Shown: positions 30,885 through 40,701, numbered from the stretch's first letter. The stretch is 64,000 nt of DNA from Solobacterium sp. (GCA_024693325.1 JAILLA010000073.1:40851-104850); one strand, 5' to 3'. The notes: generated by a model from the sequence alone, not told the origin. Program-made: numbers and translations.

Positions 30885-30965
30885 GTAAAAAACAACAGAT
30901 TAACCGCCAGCAGCACTGGTACTTGCCGGTGCTGTTGTCTTCATGAAGAATTACAGGAGCTGAAC

Positions 30966-31934
30966 ATGGTAGAAATCGCAAATGTCAATAAAAGTTTTGG
31001 TGATCTGAAGGTACTGCAGGGGATCAATATCCATATCAATGATCATGAGATCTACGGGATCATCGGTCAGAGCGGTGCCGGCAAGTCCACGCTTCTCAGA
31101 TGCATCAACGGCCTGGAGTCATATGATTCCGGGGATATCATCGTGGATGGAGTAAAAGTGAATATCCATGACAAGAACCAGCTTCGTCAGCTCCAGAAAA
31201 ACATGGGAATGATCTTTCAGAACTTCAATCTGCTGAGCAGGCTGAATGTCTATGACAATGTTGCGCTCCCTATGAAGTTCTGGGGGATGAAGACAAACAC
31301 TCCCGAAGCCAGGGAGAAGATCCTCGGTCTTCTGAGACTGGTCGGTCTGGAAGATAAAAAGGACGCAAGACCGAGAGAACTCTCGGGCGGACAGATGCAG
31401 AGAGTTGCCATTGCCAGGGCACTTGTCCTCGATCCGAAGATCCTGCTCTGTGATGAAGCAACGTCCGCACTGGATCCGGGCATTACAAAAGAGATCCTGG
31501 CACTGCTGCAGAAGATCAATGATGAGATGGGAATCACGATCATAGTTGTAACGCATCAGATGGAAGTCGTGAAACAGATCTGTCAGCGTGTCTCCTACAT
31601 CAAGGGAGGCAGAGTGCTGGCAGAGGGCAAACCGGAAGACCTGTTTGTCAGGCCGAACAAGGATATCAAGGGCTTCCTTCAGGAAAACAGCGACCTGCTT
31701 CCGAAGGAAGGGGTCAACATCCAGATGTTCTTCACGGATGAGAGCTCTGATGAGCCTGTGATCACGGGAATGGCAAGAAACCTCGGCATCGATTTCAGCA
31801 TCTGCTGGGGCAAGCTTGAAGATTTCCGCTCCAATGTATTCGGAAGCCTTGTCATCAACGTAAAGCAGGAAGACCAGCAGAAGGTATGTGATTACCTTGA
31901 CCAGGCAAAGGTCGTATGGGAGGTACTGGAATAA
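30966..31934 (+). CDS. metN: Methionine ABC transporter ATP-binding protein with NIL domain
   Basis: Walker A GQSGAGKSTL, signature LSGGQMQRVAIARAL, C-terminal NIL-like domain. Confidence 0.93.
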   Translation: MVEIANVNKSFGDLKVLQGINIHINDHEIYGIIGQSGAGKSTLLRCINGLESYDSGDIIVDGVKVNIHDKNQLRQLQKNMGMIFQNFNLLSRLNVYDNVALPMKFWGMKTNTPEAREKILGLLRLVGLEDKKDARPRELSGGQMQRVAIARALVLDPKILLCDEATSALDPGITKEILALLQKINDEMGITIIVVTHQMEVVKQICQRVSYIKGGRVLAEGKPEDLFVRPNKDIKGFLQENSDLLPKEGVNIQMFFTDESSDEPVITGMARNLGIDFSICWGKLEDFRSNVFGSLVINVKQEDQQKVCDYLDQAKVVWEVLE

Positions 31935-31935
31935 T

Positions 31936-32571
31936 ATGATGGATATTATCATGAAAGCTACGACGGAAACACTTTACATGGTGTTCTGGTCGACACTGTT
32001 TGCGGTGATCATCGGATTTGTTCCGGCACTGATCCTGACACTGACCGCACCGGACGGACTGCGTCCCAACAAGCCGGTCTATGAAGTGCTGAGCTTTATC
32101 GTCAATACATTCAGAAGCTTCCCGTTCATTATCCTGATGGTCATCGTCATTCCCGTGACCCGTGCCATTGTCGGCAAGGCGATCGGAACGACGGCGGCGA
32201 TCGTTCCCCTGACCATCACGGCTGTTCCGTTCATTGCCCGTATATTTGAGAACGCGCTGCGGGAAACAGATCCGGGTGTTATCGAGGCAGCCCGTTCATT
32301 CGGCGCTTCGGACACGCAGATCCTGTTCCGTGTCTACATCAAGGAATCCATTCCGCGAATGCTGAACGGCATCATCCTGCTGATCATCAACCTGGTCGGC
32401 TGTTCCGCAATGGGCGGCGCGATCGGTGCCGGAGGACTCGGCGACATCGCGATCAGATACGGCTATCAGATGTACAGACTTGATTACCTGACTGCCTGCT
32501 GCATCATCCTGATCATATTCGTACAGCTGGTACAGTCCATCGGCAACGCGCTCTATAAAAAAATCTCATAA
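31936..32571 (+). CDS. metI: Methionine ABC transporter permease
   Basis: TVYMVFWSTLFAVIIGF-like N-terminus; EAARSFGASDTQILFRVYIKESIP EAA motif. Confidence 0.92.
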   Translation: MMDIIMKATTETLYMVFWSTLFAVIIGFVPALILTLTAPDGLRPNKPVYEVLSFIVNTFRSFPFIILMVIVIPVTRAIVGKAIGTTAAIVPLTITAVPFIARIFENALRETDPGVIEAARSFGASDTQILFRVYIKESIPRMLNGIILLIINLVGCSAMGGAIGAGGLGDIAIRYGYQMYRLDYLTACCIILIIFVQLVQSIGNALYKKIS

Positions 32572-32625
32572 CAATTGATGGAATCGGCGCCCTTCCTGCG
32601 GATATTACCAGGGAGGGTGTTTTTT

Positions 32626-33354
32626 ATGAAGCGGAAAACGATCAAGATCACGGCAGCCATCATCTGCGGTCTGGCACTGGGAGCACTGACCATACTGGCG
32701 GCTGTTGTGTACAGCAGGATCACAATGGATCTTGTGCCTGCATATGTCGCGTCACATGATATTCCGCCCAGGACAAAGATCACAGCATCCGATCTGACGG
32801 TGATCAGGATACCTTCCGCGTATCTGGCGCCGGGGACATACCGCCGGAAAGAAGAGATCCTCGGCAGATATACGGAGATCCAGGGGATGATCCCTGCCGG
32901 CTCACCGTTCTACGCAAATATGCTGTATGAAGAGGACAGTCTGCCGGATTATCCGGCATCCCAGCTGAAACAGGGACAGGCAGCCTATTCCCTGGAAACA
33001 GACCTGGCATCAGCCGGGTCCCTGACAGCAGGCATGCGTGTCGATCTGTACCTGACGGTGGACTTTCATGATTCCTCTCATGCATCGCAATGCCTGTTTC
33101 AGCATGTCAGGATCATATCCCTGAAGGATCATCAGGGGATCGAGATCACGGATGAAAGGAGCACCGGCATGCCGTATCTCGCTGTCATTGCCCTGAACCG
33201 GAAGGATGTAGAGACTATGAGTGTGGCGGATGAGATCGGCACCGTGAAGATGATCGCTTCCTCCTCATCCTATGACAGTACGAAGGAAGCAGTCCTGGTC
33301 GGGAAGGATCTGGTCGACAGATATCAGGAACAGCTGAAGAAGGAAAACAACTGA
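32626..33354 (+). CDS. SAF domain protein (CpaB/RcpC-like)
   Basis: N-terminal TM, VPAYVASHDIPPRTKITASDLTVIRIP (SAF domain), SLETDLASAGSLTAGMRVDLYLTV. Confidence 0.75.
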   Translation: MKRKTIKITAAIICGLALGALTILAAVVYSRITMDLVPAYVASHDIPPRTKITASDLTVIRIPSAYLAPGTYRRKEEILGRYTEIQGMIPAGSPFYANMLYEEDSLPDYPASQLKQGQAAYSLETDLASAGSLTAGMRVDLYLTVDFHDSSHASQCLFQHVRIISLKDHQGIEITDERSTGMPYLAVIALNRKDVETMSVADEIGTVKMIASSSSYDSTKEAVLVGKDLVDRYQEQLKKENN

Positions 33355-33412
33355 TACTTTGCGTTTTCTGCTCAATGCGATAGAATTGTGTCATCTGAAC
33401 GGAGAATTTAAA

Positions 33413-33754
33413 ATGCACGAAATACTTGAAATGGGTCTTGAACTGATCGTTGAATACGGGGAACTGCTGCTGGCGTTCACCGGAGTCCTGGTCCTGCTGT
33501 ATCACGCAGTCAGGGGGATCATCATGATGGTGAAACACGATAAAATGGCGCCGCTGTTTGTCGGGAAAGGCATCAGCCTGTCACTGGAATTACTGATGTG
33601 CGGTGAAGTCCTCGGAACTGTCCTGGCAGACTGCCCGGATGATTACATCAGACTGGCTGTTCTGGTCGCGCTGCGTGCAGCGATGTCTGTGATCATCAAC
33701 TGGGAAATGAAGAACGAAAGAAAAGAACTCGAAGAAGAGCGCGAAGAACATTGA
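33413..33754 (+). CDS. DUF1622-like membrane protein
   Basis: GKGISLSLELLMCGEVLGTVLAD....LAVLVALRAAMSVIINWEMKNE. Confidence 0.65.
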   Translation: MHEILEMGLELIVEYGELLLAFTGVLVLLYHAVRGIIMMVKHDKMAPLFVGKGISLSLELLMCGEVLGTVLADCPDDYIRLAVLVALRAAMSVIINWEMKNERKELEEEREEH

Positions 33755-33786
33755 GAGACCAGCCGGCAGAAAACATCTGACAGAAT

Positions 33787-33856
33787 AAAAAAGAGGTGCA
33801 GCCTCAGGATCAGTGATGAGTGATCATCAGCTGCCTGTCGGCTGTTCCTCTTTTAT
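33787..33856. terminator. Bidirectional branched terminator between convergent genes
   Basis: AAAAAAGAGGTGCAGCC...GGCTGTTCCTCTTTT with inner TGATGA-GTGA-TCATCA. Confidence 0.7.
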
Positions 33857-34998
33857 TTTTTGAATAATAAACGCATGATCTCAGCAGATGAATGGGATCG
33901 TGCAGAGAGTTCCATGGACTGTTTCAGCAGGGGTACTGCGTAGTCATAGTACTGTCGCAGCCCGTCGCACAGATAATAGAGTCCCTGTTCGCCATCGTCC
34001 GCATTGGCAAACCTGTCTTTCAGGCAGCCCCCGCCGCAGAACTTCAGATACGGACATTCCCGGCACTGCCTGACAAGGGCGTCTTTTTTTGCGTTTCCGA
34101 ATGACCGCTGTACGTCCGACTCTGCCAGGGTACCCAGATCATCCTCCAGTACGTTGCCGATCAGGTGGTGCCTGTCGACAAAATGATCGCAGGAATAAAC
34201 ATTCCCGTCCCGTTCCACGATCAGTACTGTTCCGCATTTTTCCGCCAGCCAGCATACATCGGGGCTTCCGCCCGCAAGGACCAGGGCAGTCTCCGCGAAC
34301 AGCTGGACATTTGTTTTTCCCATGTCATGGGAAGCCCATTCACGGAACACATCCTTCAGGAATTTCCCGTACAGCTGGGGAGTCACGGAATCCTCCGTGA
34401 CACTGCCGTTTTCACGCCGCACGATTGGTATGAACTGGATCCATCCTGTATTGAATCTGCGCAGGGATTCATACACAGCCTTGCCATTTGCGGCTGTATC
34501 AGAGGTGACCGTGCACAGCAGGTCCGGCATAATGCCATGTTTCTTCAGACGCGATACAGTGTCCGCAACACGCTGATAGGTTGGCCTGCCGCCTGTATCA
34601 TGACGGTACAGATCATGGATGAACCTGGTTCCGTCAATGGAAACACCGACATCAAATCTGTTCTCCTTCAGGAAACGGCACCATGTATCATCGAGATACA
34701 ATCCGTTTGTCTGAAGGTTGTTCCAGCATTCCCTGCCGGAAGGCAGATATTTTTTCTGCAGGGCGACTGCTTTCCGGAAGAATTCCAGTCCCGCAAGCGT
34801 CGGTTCGCCGCCGTGCCACGTAAAAGAGATGACTTTTCCGCTTACGGCATTCATGTAGCTGCGGATATATGTCTCCAGAATTTCATCACTCATATGAGGC
34901 GGGGCACTCCCGTTGTCGGCATTCAGGTAATAGCAGTAAGAGCACTGCATATTGCACAGGGAACCGACCGGTTTGGCCATCACTACAAAATCGCTCAT
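33853..34998 (-). CDS. Anaerobic sulfatase maturase-type radical SAM/SPASM protein
   Basis: CNMQCSYCYYLN radical SAM motif; FTWHGGEPTLAGLEFF; CRECPYLKFCGGGCLKDRF SPASM Cys cluster. Confidence 0.88.
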   Translation of the reverse strand: MSDFVVMAKPVGSLCNMQCSYCYYLNADNGSAPPHMSDEILETYIRSYMNAVSGKVISFTWHGGEPTLAGLEFFRKAVALQKKYLPSGRECWNNLQTNGLYLDDTWCRFLKENRFDVGVSIDGTRFIHDLYRHDTGGRPTYQRVADTVSRLKKHGIMPDLLCTVTSDTAANGKAVYESLRRFNTGWIQFIPIVRRENGSVTEDSVTPQLYGKFLKDVFREWASHDMGKTNVQLFAETALVLAGGSPDVCWLAEKCGTVLIVERDGNVYSCDHFVDRHHLIGNVLEDDLGTLAESDVQRSFGNAKKDALVRQCRECPYLKFCGGGCLKDRFANADDGEQGLYYLCDGLRQYYDYAVPLLKQSMELSARSHSSAEIMRLLFKK

Positions 34999-35042
34999 GC
35001 ACAGTCCTTTCGTGAAAGAAGACCGGTTACGGTCTTCAGATG

Positions 35043-35807
35043 TTACTTCAGATGTTTGTCGAAGAATTCCAGTGTCTTGTTGAAGGAATCCATTGCCTGT
35101 TCCTGCCGGTACATCGGCTTGTCATAGTACCAGATGCCGTGTCCCGCGCCATCATACCGGAAGAACGTATAGTCTTTGCCAAGCTTTTTCAGCACCTCTT
35201 CCGTCTGGTCGACCTGTGCGGCATCGGGATTATGATCTTCATTGCCAAAGATACCGAGCAGAGGAATGTTCAGGTTTTCCGCATAATCGATCGGTGATTT
35301 CGGACGCGCAGGGCTGAGGTCCTCTTCCTTCATGATGACGCCGCCGCCCCAGCAGTCTACGGCACAGTCGAATCCGTCGACCGTGCAGGCAGCCAGGAAT
35401 GCATGACGTCCGCCGGAGCACATGCCGATGACGCCGACCTTGCCGTTGGACTGAGGCTGGATCTTCAGGAAGTCCAGGCATCCTTTGGTGTCGCCCATGA
35501 CGCAGTCATCGGGAACGCCGCCCAGTTCTCTGCTCTTTTTCGCTACTTCAACGGGTGTGCCGGTTCCGACACGGCAGTAAATATCCGGACAGAGTACAGC
35601 ATAACCATGCTGTGTGAACCTTCTGGATGTTTCTCTGCACCACTCATCCCAGCCCGGCATATGGGGGATCAGAACGATCCCGGGATGCGGACCATCAGAG
35701 AGCGGCCGGGAATAATAGGCACGGATCTGATCGCCCTCATAGCCTCTCAGGGAGATCGTTTCCGCAATCATGCCCTCACGGGCACCAGTCTGCAGATCAT
35801 TCCACAT
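35043..35807 (-). CDS. Dienelactone hydrolase family protein
   Basis: GVIGMCSGGRHAFLAA nucleophile elbow; GNEDHNPDAAQVDQTEEVLKKLG; DGAGHGIWYYDKP. Confidence 0.88.
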   Translation of the reverse strand: MWNDLQTGAREGMIAETISLRGYEGDQIRAYYSRPLSDGPHPGIVLIPHMPGWDEWCRETSRRFTQHGYAVLCPDIYCRVGTGTPVEVAKKSRELGGVPDDCVMGDTKGCLDFLKIQPQSNGKVGVIGMCSGGRHAFLAACTVDGFDCAVDCWGGGVIMKEEDLSPARPKSPIDYAENLNIPLLGIFGNEDHNPDAAQVDQTEEVLKKLGKDYTFFRYDGAGHGIWYYDKPMYRQEQAMDSFNKTLEFFDKHLK

Positions 35808-35899
35808 AGTATTATCACGCTCCTTATAAACTATATTTATCATATCGTAAAAGAAACACTGCTTCAAATATCCTGCCGGCATCAAATATAATATTGCGT

Positions 35900-36421
35900 A
35901 TGGAAATAAGAGAACTGAAACGCAGGGATCCTGAAATGAAGGAAGTCAGACGTCTGTATGAAGCGTCGTTTCCCGGAAATGAAAAGATGCCGTTCCGCAT
36001 CATCCTGAAAATGCTGGATGAGCATCACAAGCTGTATCTCATCACAGAAGATGCACAGATCATCGGCTTTGTGTATATGTATCTGGATACGGTATCGTTT
36101 CTTTACTATTTCGCTGTGGAAGAGGAATTCAGAGGCAGGGGGTACGGCACGCGTATCCTGCATATGCTGAAGGGGATCGGGAATACGGAAAAGATCGTCC
36201 TGGATATCGAACGGGTCACAGATGATATGACCGAAGCAGATGAAGCGTTCAGAAGATTGCGGTTTTATGAACGTGCAGGATATGCCCGCACCGGTATCCG
36301 CTACTGGTTCTTCGCAGATTACGAGCTCATCGCCGATCCTCCCGGGTATACGGAAGAAGAATACCGCAAACTGGCGCATCAGATCTGGGGGAACTATGCG
36401 AAATTCATCAGATATCAATAA
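35900..36421 (+). CDS. GNAT family N-acetyltransferase
   Basis: YYFAVEEEFRGRGYGTRILHMLK acetyl-CoA binding motif. Confidence 0.85.
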   Translation: MEIRELKRRDPEMKEVRRLYEASFPGNEKMPFRIILKMLDEHHKLYLITEDAQIIGFVYMYLDTVSFLYYFAVEEEFRGRGYGTRILHMLKGIGNTEKIVLDIERVTDDMTEADEAFRRLRFYERAGYARTGIRYWFFADYELIADPPGYTEEEYRKLAHQIWGNYAKFIRYQ

Positions 36422-36455
36422 AAAAGGACCGGAGTCCTTTTTTGAGTTGCTGTGA

Positions 36456-36899
36456 TCAGTCGATCGTGATGTATTTCTGCTCTTCGGGCTGATGTTCAAC
36501 AGCCTTGGTATTGGGAACTGTCAGATGGAGCTCACCGTTTTCAAACGATGCCTTGATGTCCTCCTCCTTAATGTTCTCACCTACATAGAAGCTTCTGGAA
36601 GCACTGCCTGAGTAACGTTCCTGACGGATGATGTTGCCCTTGGCGTCCTTCTCTTCGTTTGTTTCGTTGCGCTTTGCTTCAATGACCAGATTGCCGTTTT
36701 TCAGAGATAACTTGATGTCTTCCTTTTTGTATCCGGGAAGCGCTACATTCAGCAGATAATTGCCGTCTTTCTCTGTGATATCGGTCCTCATGATGTCATT
36801 GGTCCTGTTTGATGTGAAGAACGGTGCGGTGAATGCATCATCGAAGATGTCATCAAACAGATCATAAGCTCTTCTTCTTTCAGGTAAAAATCCAAACAT
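36456..36899 (-). CDS. Hsp20/alpha-crystallin family small heat-shock protein
   Basis: NYLLNVALPGYKKEDIKLSLKNGNLVIEAKRNE...RSFYVGENIKEEDIKASFENGELHLTVPN. Confidence 0.93.
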   Translation of the reverse strand: MFGFLPERRRAYDLFDDIFDDAFTAPFFTSNRTNDIMRTDITEKDGNYLLNVALPGYKKEDIKLSLKNGNLVIEAKRNETNEEKDAKGNIIRQERYSGSASRSFYVGENIKEEDIKASFENGELHLTVPNTKAVEHQPEEQKYITID

Positions 36900-37008
36900 A
36901 ATTTCCTCCTCGTTCACTCACGTGTTGATCCGTTTTACGTCGTGCACTTGGTTGGAACTTTTCTTTTTGTAAGCTTCTTTTGCTTACACCTATAATATAG
37001 CACGCTTT

Positions 37009-37035
37009 TTAGCACTTGCAAGTGGTAAGTGCTAA
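37009..37035. promoter_or_regulatory. CIRCE-like element (HrcA operator)
   Basis: TTAGCACTT-N9-AAGTGCTAA, perfect 9-bp arms, upstream of hsp20. Confidence 0.88.
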
Positions 37036-37179
37036 AATTTGAGAAAAAATATTGTTTTTTAGCAAGCAAATACAAAAATCAGCCTGTTTTCAGCGAAATT
37101 AATGTTTGACACATATCGCTTCATTGAAAAGACGTATAGAATATAGGAGCTGTTTAACAGCAGACCAGGAGGAAAGAAA

Positions 37180-38058
37180 ATGAAAAAGATGATGAATATG
37201 ATGTTTGCCGCAGCATTGCTGTGCACTGTCACAGGCTGCTCAGGCAAAACAGATAATGAACCGGCACCTGCCGTTTCCGAAACACCTGCAGCGGAAGCTG
37301 CTGAGACCGTTTCTGCAGAGCCGGTCAGCACGGCTGAAGCAGGACAGAATCCTGTCATGAACTTTGTCGGATCCTATGCGGCTGACAGAGCAAGCATATT
37401 GGTTGAGGCTGATGGCACAGACGGTGCAAAGTTTACCGTGAAATGGTCAGACAGTGCAGCCGAAACCAATGAATGGACAATGTCCGGCAAGTTCGATGAA
37501 AAAGATACAAGTGTTTCCTATGACAACGGAGTCAGGAAAAAGCTTGTTTTCAATGAAAAGGGCGAGAAGACTGCGGATGAAACAGTTTACGAGAACGGAA
37601 AAGGCAAGGTCGTATTTGACTATGATGCAGGTACACTGACATGGACTGATGAACTGGAACATATCGCTGATGATCTTGTCTTCGGATTTGTTCCGGCAGC
37701 CGCTGCTGAATCAGAAGGAGCACAGTTCCTCGGCCGCTGGGTATGCGGAAGGGCTATGATCGAAGTTACCGAAGCAGATGGCGATATGCCCTACAATGTT
37801 ATGATCACATGGTCCAATACGGCCGCTGAACATACAGAATGGGTATATGACTGCTACTATGACGGCGAAGCGCTCGTTTCCAATGAAACAGGTACAAAGA
37901 CAACGATCGTCTTCAATGAAAAAGGTGAGGTCACTTCATCTGATGAGGCATTCAATGACGGTGCGGTACGTCTGACTGTCAATGATAAAGGCATGCTGGT
38001 ATGGGAAGAATTCAAAGAAGATGCCGGCAAAGACATGGAGTTTGAAAAAATCGACTGA
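37180..38058 (+). CDS. Lipoprotein with two related tandem domains, unknown function
   Basis: Lipobox VTGC; two units FVGSYAADRASILVEA...VKWSDSAAETNEWTMSG / FLGRWVCGRAMIEVTE...ITWSNTAAEHTEWVYDC. Confidence 0.8.
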   Translation: MKKMMNMMFAAALLCTVTGCSGKTDNEPAPAVSETPAAEAAETVSAEPVSTAEAGQNPVMNFVGSYAADRASILVEADGTDGAKFTVKWSDSAAETNEWTMSGKFDEKDTSVSYDNGVRKKLVFNEKGEKTADETVYENGKGKVVFDYDAGTLTWTDELEHIADDLVFGFVPAAAAESEGAQFLGRWVCGRAMIEVTEADGDMPYNVMITWSNTAAEHTEWVYDCYYDGEALVSNETGTKTTIVFNEKGEVTSSDEAFNDGAVRLTVNDKGMLVWEEFKEDAGKDMEFEKID

Positions 38059-38068
38059 TCATGATCTG

Positions 38069-38099
38069 CTCCCTCCGGAAGATACCGGAGGGAGTTTTA
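38069..38099 (+). terminator. Rho-independent terminator
   Basis: CTCCCTCCGG AAGATA CCGGAGGGAGTTTT. Confidence 0.85.
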
Positions 38100-38213
38100 T
38101 AATGTTGACGTATAATAAAAAGAAAGAGTGCGCATGATCGTTTCATCTGATATCCTTATGATTCATAAGGACATATGTCTGGCAATGCCGCAGATGCTTT
38201 CCGGGAGGTGTAT

Positions 38214-39179
38214 ATGGTAAGAAAGAAAAAGGAAATCCTGATTCCAAGGATCGGCAAAACCACATGGAAGAAGCTGGATCCGGACGGGATCGACATAGAC
38301 TGGGAACTTGAACAGCTGCCGGGCTATTTCTCGGAATATATCGCGGATTATCTGGAAGAGGAAGATCATGAACCGGATCCGGATCAGAAGATCAAGGTGG
38401 TCATGCTGGGGACTGATTATCTGAAGTGGCTGGATAAGCTGGAAATAGATGACAGTGATGCGGCAAGACAGGTCTATATGGAACATGTCGAGGATGAGAC
38501 GGCTGAACAGCTTCTGAAACGCAATCATATGAACACAGACCGTTATCTGATGGCTTTGCCGTTGATCGTCAAATTCCTGCCGGCATTCAACGGAGTCCTG
38601 CAGACAGAATACAGACTGCCTGTGGAACTGTGCGTCAAAATGGAACAGGCAATTGCCGGACTGTATCCGGACACAAAGATCATCGTGCCCGGAACCATAT
38701 GCAAGTCAGTCGATATCTCTACAGTCAATCCGGAAAACTGGTTCCACGTGATCTTTGAGGAGAAAGAACATCATCCTGACTGGATCATTTCCACCCAGGA
38801 CTATGAATCACCGTTCCTGCCGCTGGCGATCCTGTATATTCCGTTTGTGATGGAACATACATGCCGGAAGGCGGTATTTACGTATGATGAATTCGTCAAC
38901 GGTGATGAATTCCATATGAATACATATGACGCGTCTCAAACAGATGGATTTGATCAGATCCTTGATGATATGACAGAGCTTCTCAAGGATTCCGGTATAT
39001 TTGAAGAGTCCCAACTTACGTTGATCGCGGATATTCCGCCTTTCGATTCTGCTTACCAGCATGAACGTTTCTGGCTCCATCGGGTCTATGAGGAATTTGT
39101 TGAAAGCATGGAAGATCTGATGGAAACCGAACTGACTGATCTGGGGCTGAAGGATACGAATAAAAAATTCAGAGCATAG
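38214..39179 (+). CDS. Hypothetical protein, upstream of cca
   Basis: 322-aa ORF from MVRKKKEILIPRIGKTTWKK, gggaggtg RBS. Confidence 0.75.
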   Translation: MVRKKKEILIPRIGKTTWKKLDPDGIDIDWELEQLPGYFSEYIADYLEEEDHEPDPDQKIKVVMLGTDYLKWLDKLEIDDSDAARQVYMEHVEDETAEQLLKRNHMNTDRYLMALPLIVKFLPAFNGVLQTEYRLPVELCVKMEQAIAGLYPDTKIIVPGTICKSVDISTVNPENWFHVIFEEKEHHPDWIISTQDYESPFLPLAILYIPFVMEHTCRKAVFTYDEFVNGDEFHMNTYDASQTDGFDQILDDMTELLKDSGIFEESQLTLIADIPPFDSAYQHERFWLHRVYEEFVESMEDLMETELTDLGLKDTNKKFRA

Positions 39180-39192
39180 AAAGAGTAAATAC

Positions 39193-40575
39193 ATGAAGTT
39201 TTCCGAAGAAGCAGTATTCATTGTAAAAACGCTCCGTGATCACGGAACGGCTTTTGTGGTGGGCGGCTGTGTCAGAGACAAGCTTATGGGTGTTGACGTG
39301 CATGATGAAGATATCACCACCAGCATCCTGCCTCAGAAAGTTTCGGAGATCTTCAAAGAACTCGGATATCCTGTGATCCCTACAGGGATCAAGCACGGGA
39401 CAGTCACTGTGCTGATCAATAGAAAACCGTATGAAATAACGACATACAGGATCGACGGGAACTATACGGATGGAAGACATCCGGACAGTATTTCGTTTAC
39501 TGCTGATGTCAAAGATGATCTGGCCAGACGTGATTTTACGATCAATGCGATCGCATATGATCCCGTCAATGATGAGATCATCGATCCTTATCATGGGATC
39601 GATGATATTAAAAACAAGATCGTCCGCGCAGTCGGTGATCCCAATGACCGTATCGCGGAGGACCGTCTCAGAATGATGCGGGCAGTGCGCTTTGCGGCAG
39701 AAAAGGGTATGGTGATCGAACCGGGCCTGTACCGTGCGGTCAGAAACTATGCACATGAGATCACCTCTGTTTCTGCGGAGAGGATCGGTGAGGAACTGCA
39801 TAAAATGATGACCGGCAGGGATCCCCGTGAGGCGCTTGTTCTTCTTCACAGGACAAGACTGCTTGAAGCGTTCGCACCGGAACTGGATATACTGTTTGAT
39901 ACACCGCAGAATAATCCTCACCATATTTATGATGCAGGGCATCATACAGCGGCTGTATTGAAAGACATTGAAAGCACGGACGATGTGCTTCGTTTTGCGG
40001 CACTCTTTCATGATGCCGGGAAGGCAGCAGTAAGAACAACGGATGAGAAGGGGATCGATCATTTTTACGGACATCCTGCAGTATCCGCAAAGATCGCTCA
40101 TCAGGTCATGAAGCGCCTGAAATATTCCAACAGGCTGATCGACGGGACCGTGCTCCTTGTAAAACACCACGAGGAGATCGGAGACCCCAAAATGAATATG
40201 GCAAAATATCTGTTCAGAAACCAGGACATCGCTTCACCGGAAATCATGAAGCAGCTGTTCATCCTCAGAAGGGCTGATGTATCAGGACAGAATCCTGATA
40301 CCTGGCAGAAAAAGTATGATGATATGGACGCTCTGGAACAGAAACTGGCGCGGATCACTGTCTTCTCGGAAAAAGATCTGGCAGTTAACGGGAATGATCT
40401 GATCGGATATCTCCGCGATCGGGGAATCGTATTGAAGGGGCATGATGTCGGACTGCTGAAAAACAGTCTTCTGCATGCTGTGATGGTTGAAAAAGAGGAA
40501 AACACAAAAGAGCATCTGCTGACCATCTGTGAGAAACGTTACAGAATGATTCTGAAGGAAAAAGGAAATTCGTAA
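39193..40575 (+). CDS. cca: CCA tRNA nucleotidyltransferase
   Basis: AFVVGGCVRDKLMGVDVHDEDITTS, RRDFTINAIAYDP, EDRLRMMRAVRFA, HD motif LFHDAGK. Confidence 0.92.
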   Translation: MKFSEEAVFIVKTLRDHGTAFVVGGCVRDKLMGVDVHDEDITTSILPQKVSEIFKELGYPVIPTGIKHGTVTVLINRKPYEITTYRIDGNYTDGRHPDSISFTADVKDDLARRDFTINAIAYDPVNDEIIDPYHGIDDIKNKIVRAVGDPNDRIAEDRLRMMRAVRFAAEKGMVIEPGLYRAVRNYAHEITSVSAERIGEELHKMMTGRDPREALVLLHRTRLLEAFAPELDILFDTPQNNPHHIYDAGHHTAAVLKDIESTDDVLRFAALFHDAGKAAVRTTDEKGIDHFYGHPAVSAKIAHQVMKRLKYSNRLIDGTVLLVKHHEEIGDPKMNMAKYLFRNQDIASPEIMKQLFILRRADVSGQNPDTWQKKYDDMDALEQKLARITVFSEKDLAVNGNDLIGYLRDRGIVLKGHDVGLLKNSLLHAVMVEKEENTKEHLLTICEKRYRMILKEKGNS

Positions 40576-40626
40576 ATCTTTTCTTGCACTGCAGGGAGGT
40601 TTAAGGTAGAATAACTATTGCCTTAT

Positions 40627-40701
40627 GGCGGCTATGGTGAAGTTGGTCAACACACTGGATTGTGGCTCCAGCACTCGTGGGTTCGAGTCCCACTAGTCGC
40701 C
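40627..40701 (+). tRNA. tRNA-His (GTG anticodon)
   Basis: ggcggctatggtgaagttggtcaacacactggattgtggctccagcactcgtgggttcgagtcccactagtcgcc; anticodon loop TTGTGGC; possible encoded G-1:C73. Confidence 0.93.

Noticed and set aside
34165-35127. 320-aa plus-strand ORF opposite the radical SAM gene
   Set aside because: Antisense shadow of a gene with strong radical SAM/SPASM motifs.
39169-40170. 333-aa minus-strand ORF opposite cca
   Set aside because: Antisense shadow; cca has all its catalytic motifs on the plus strand.
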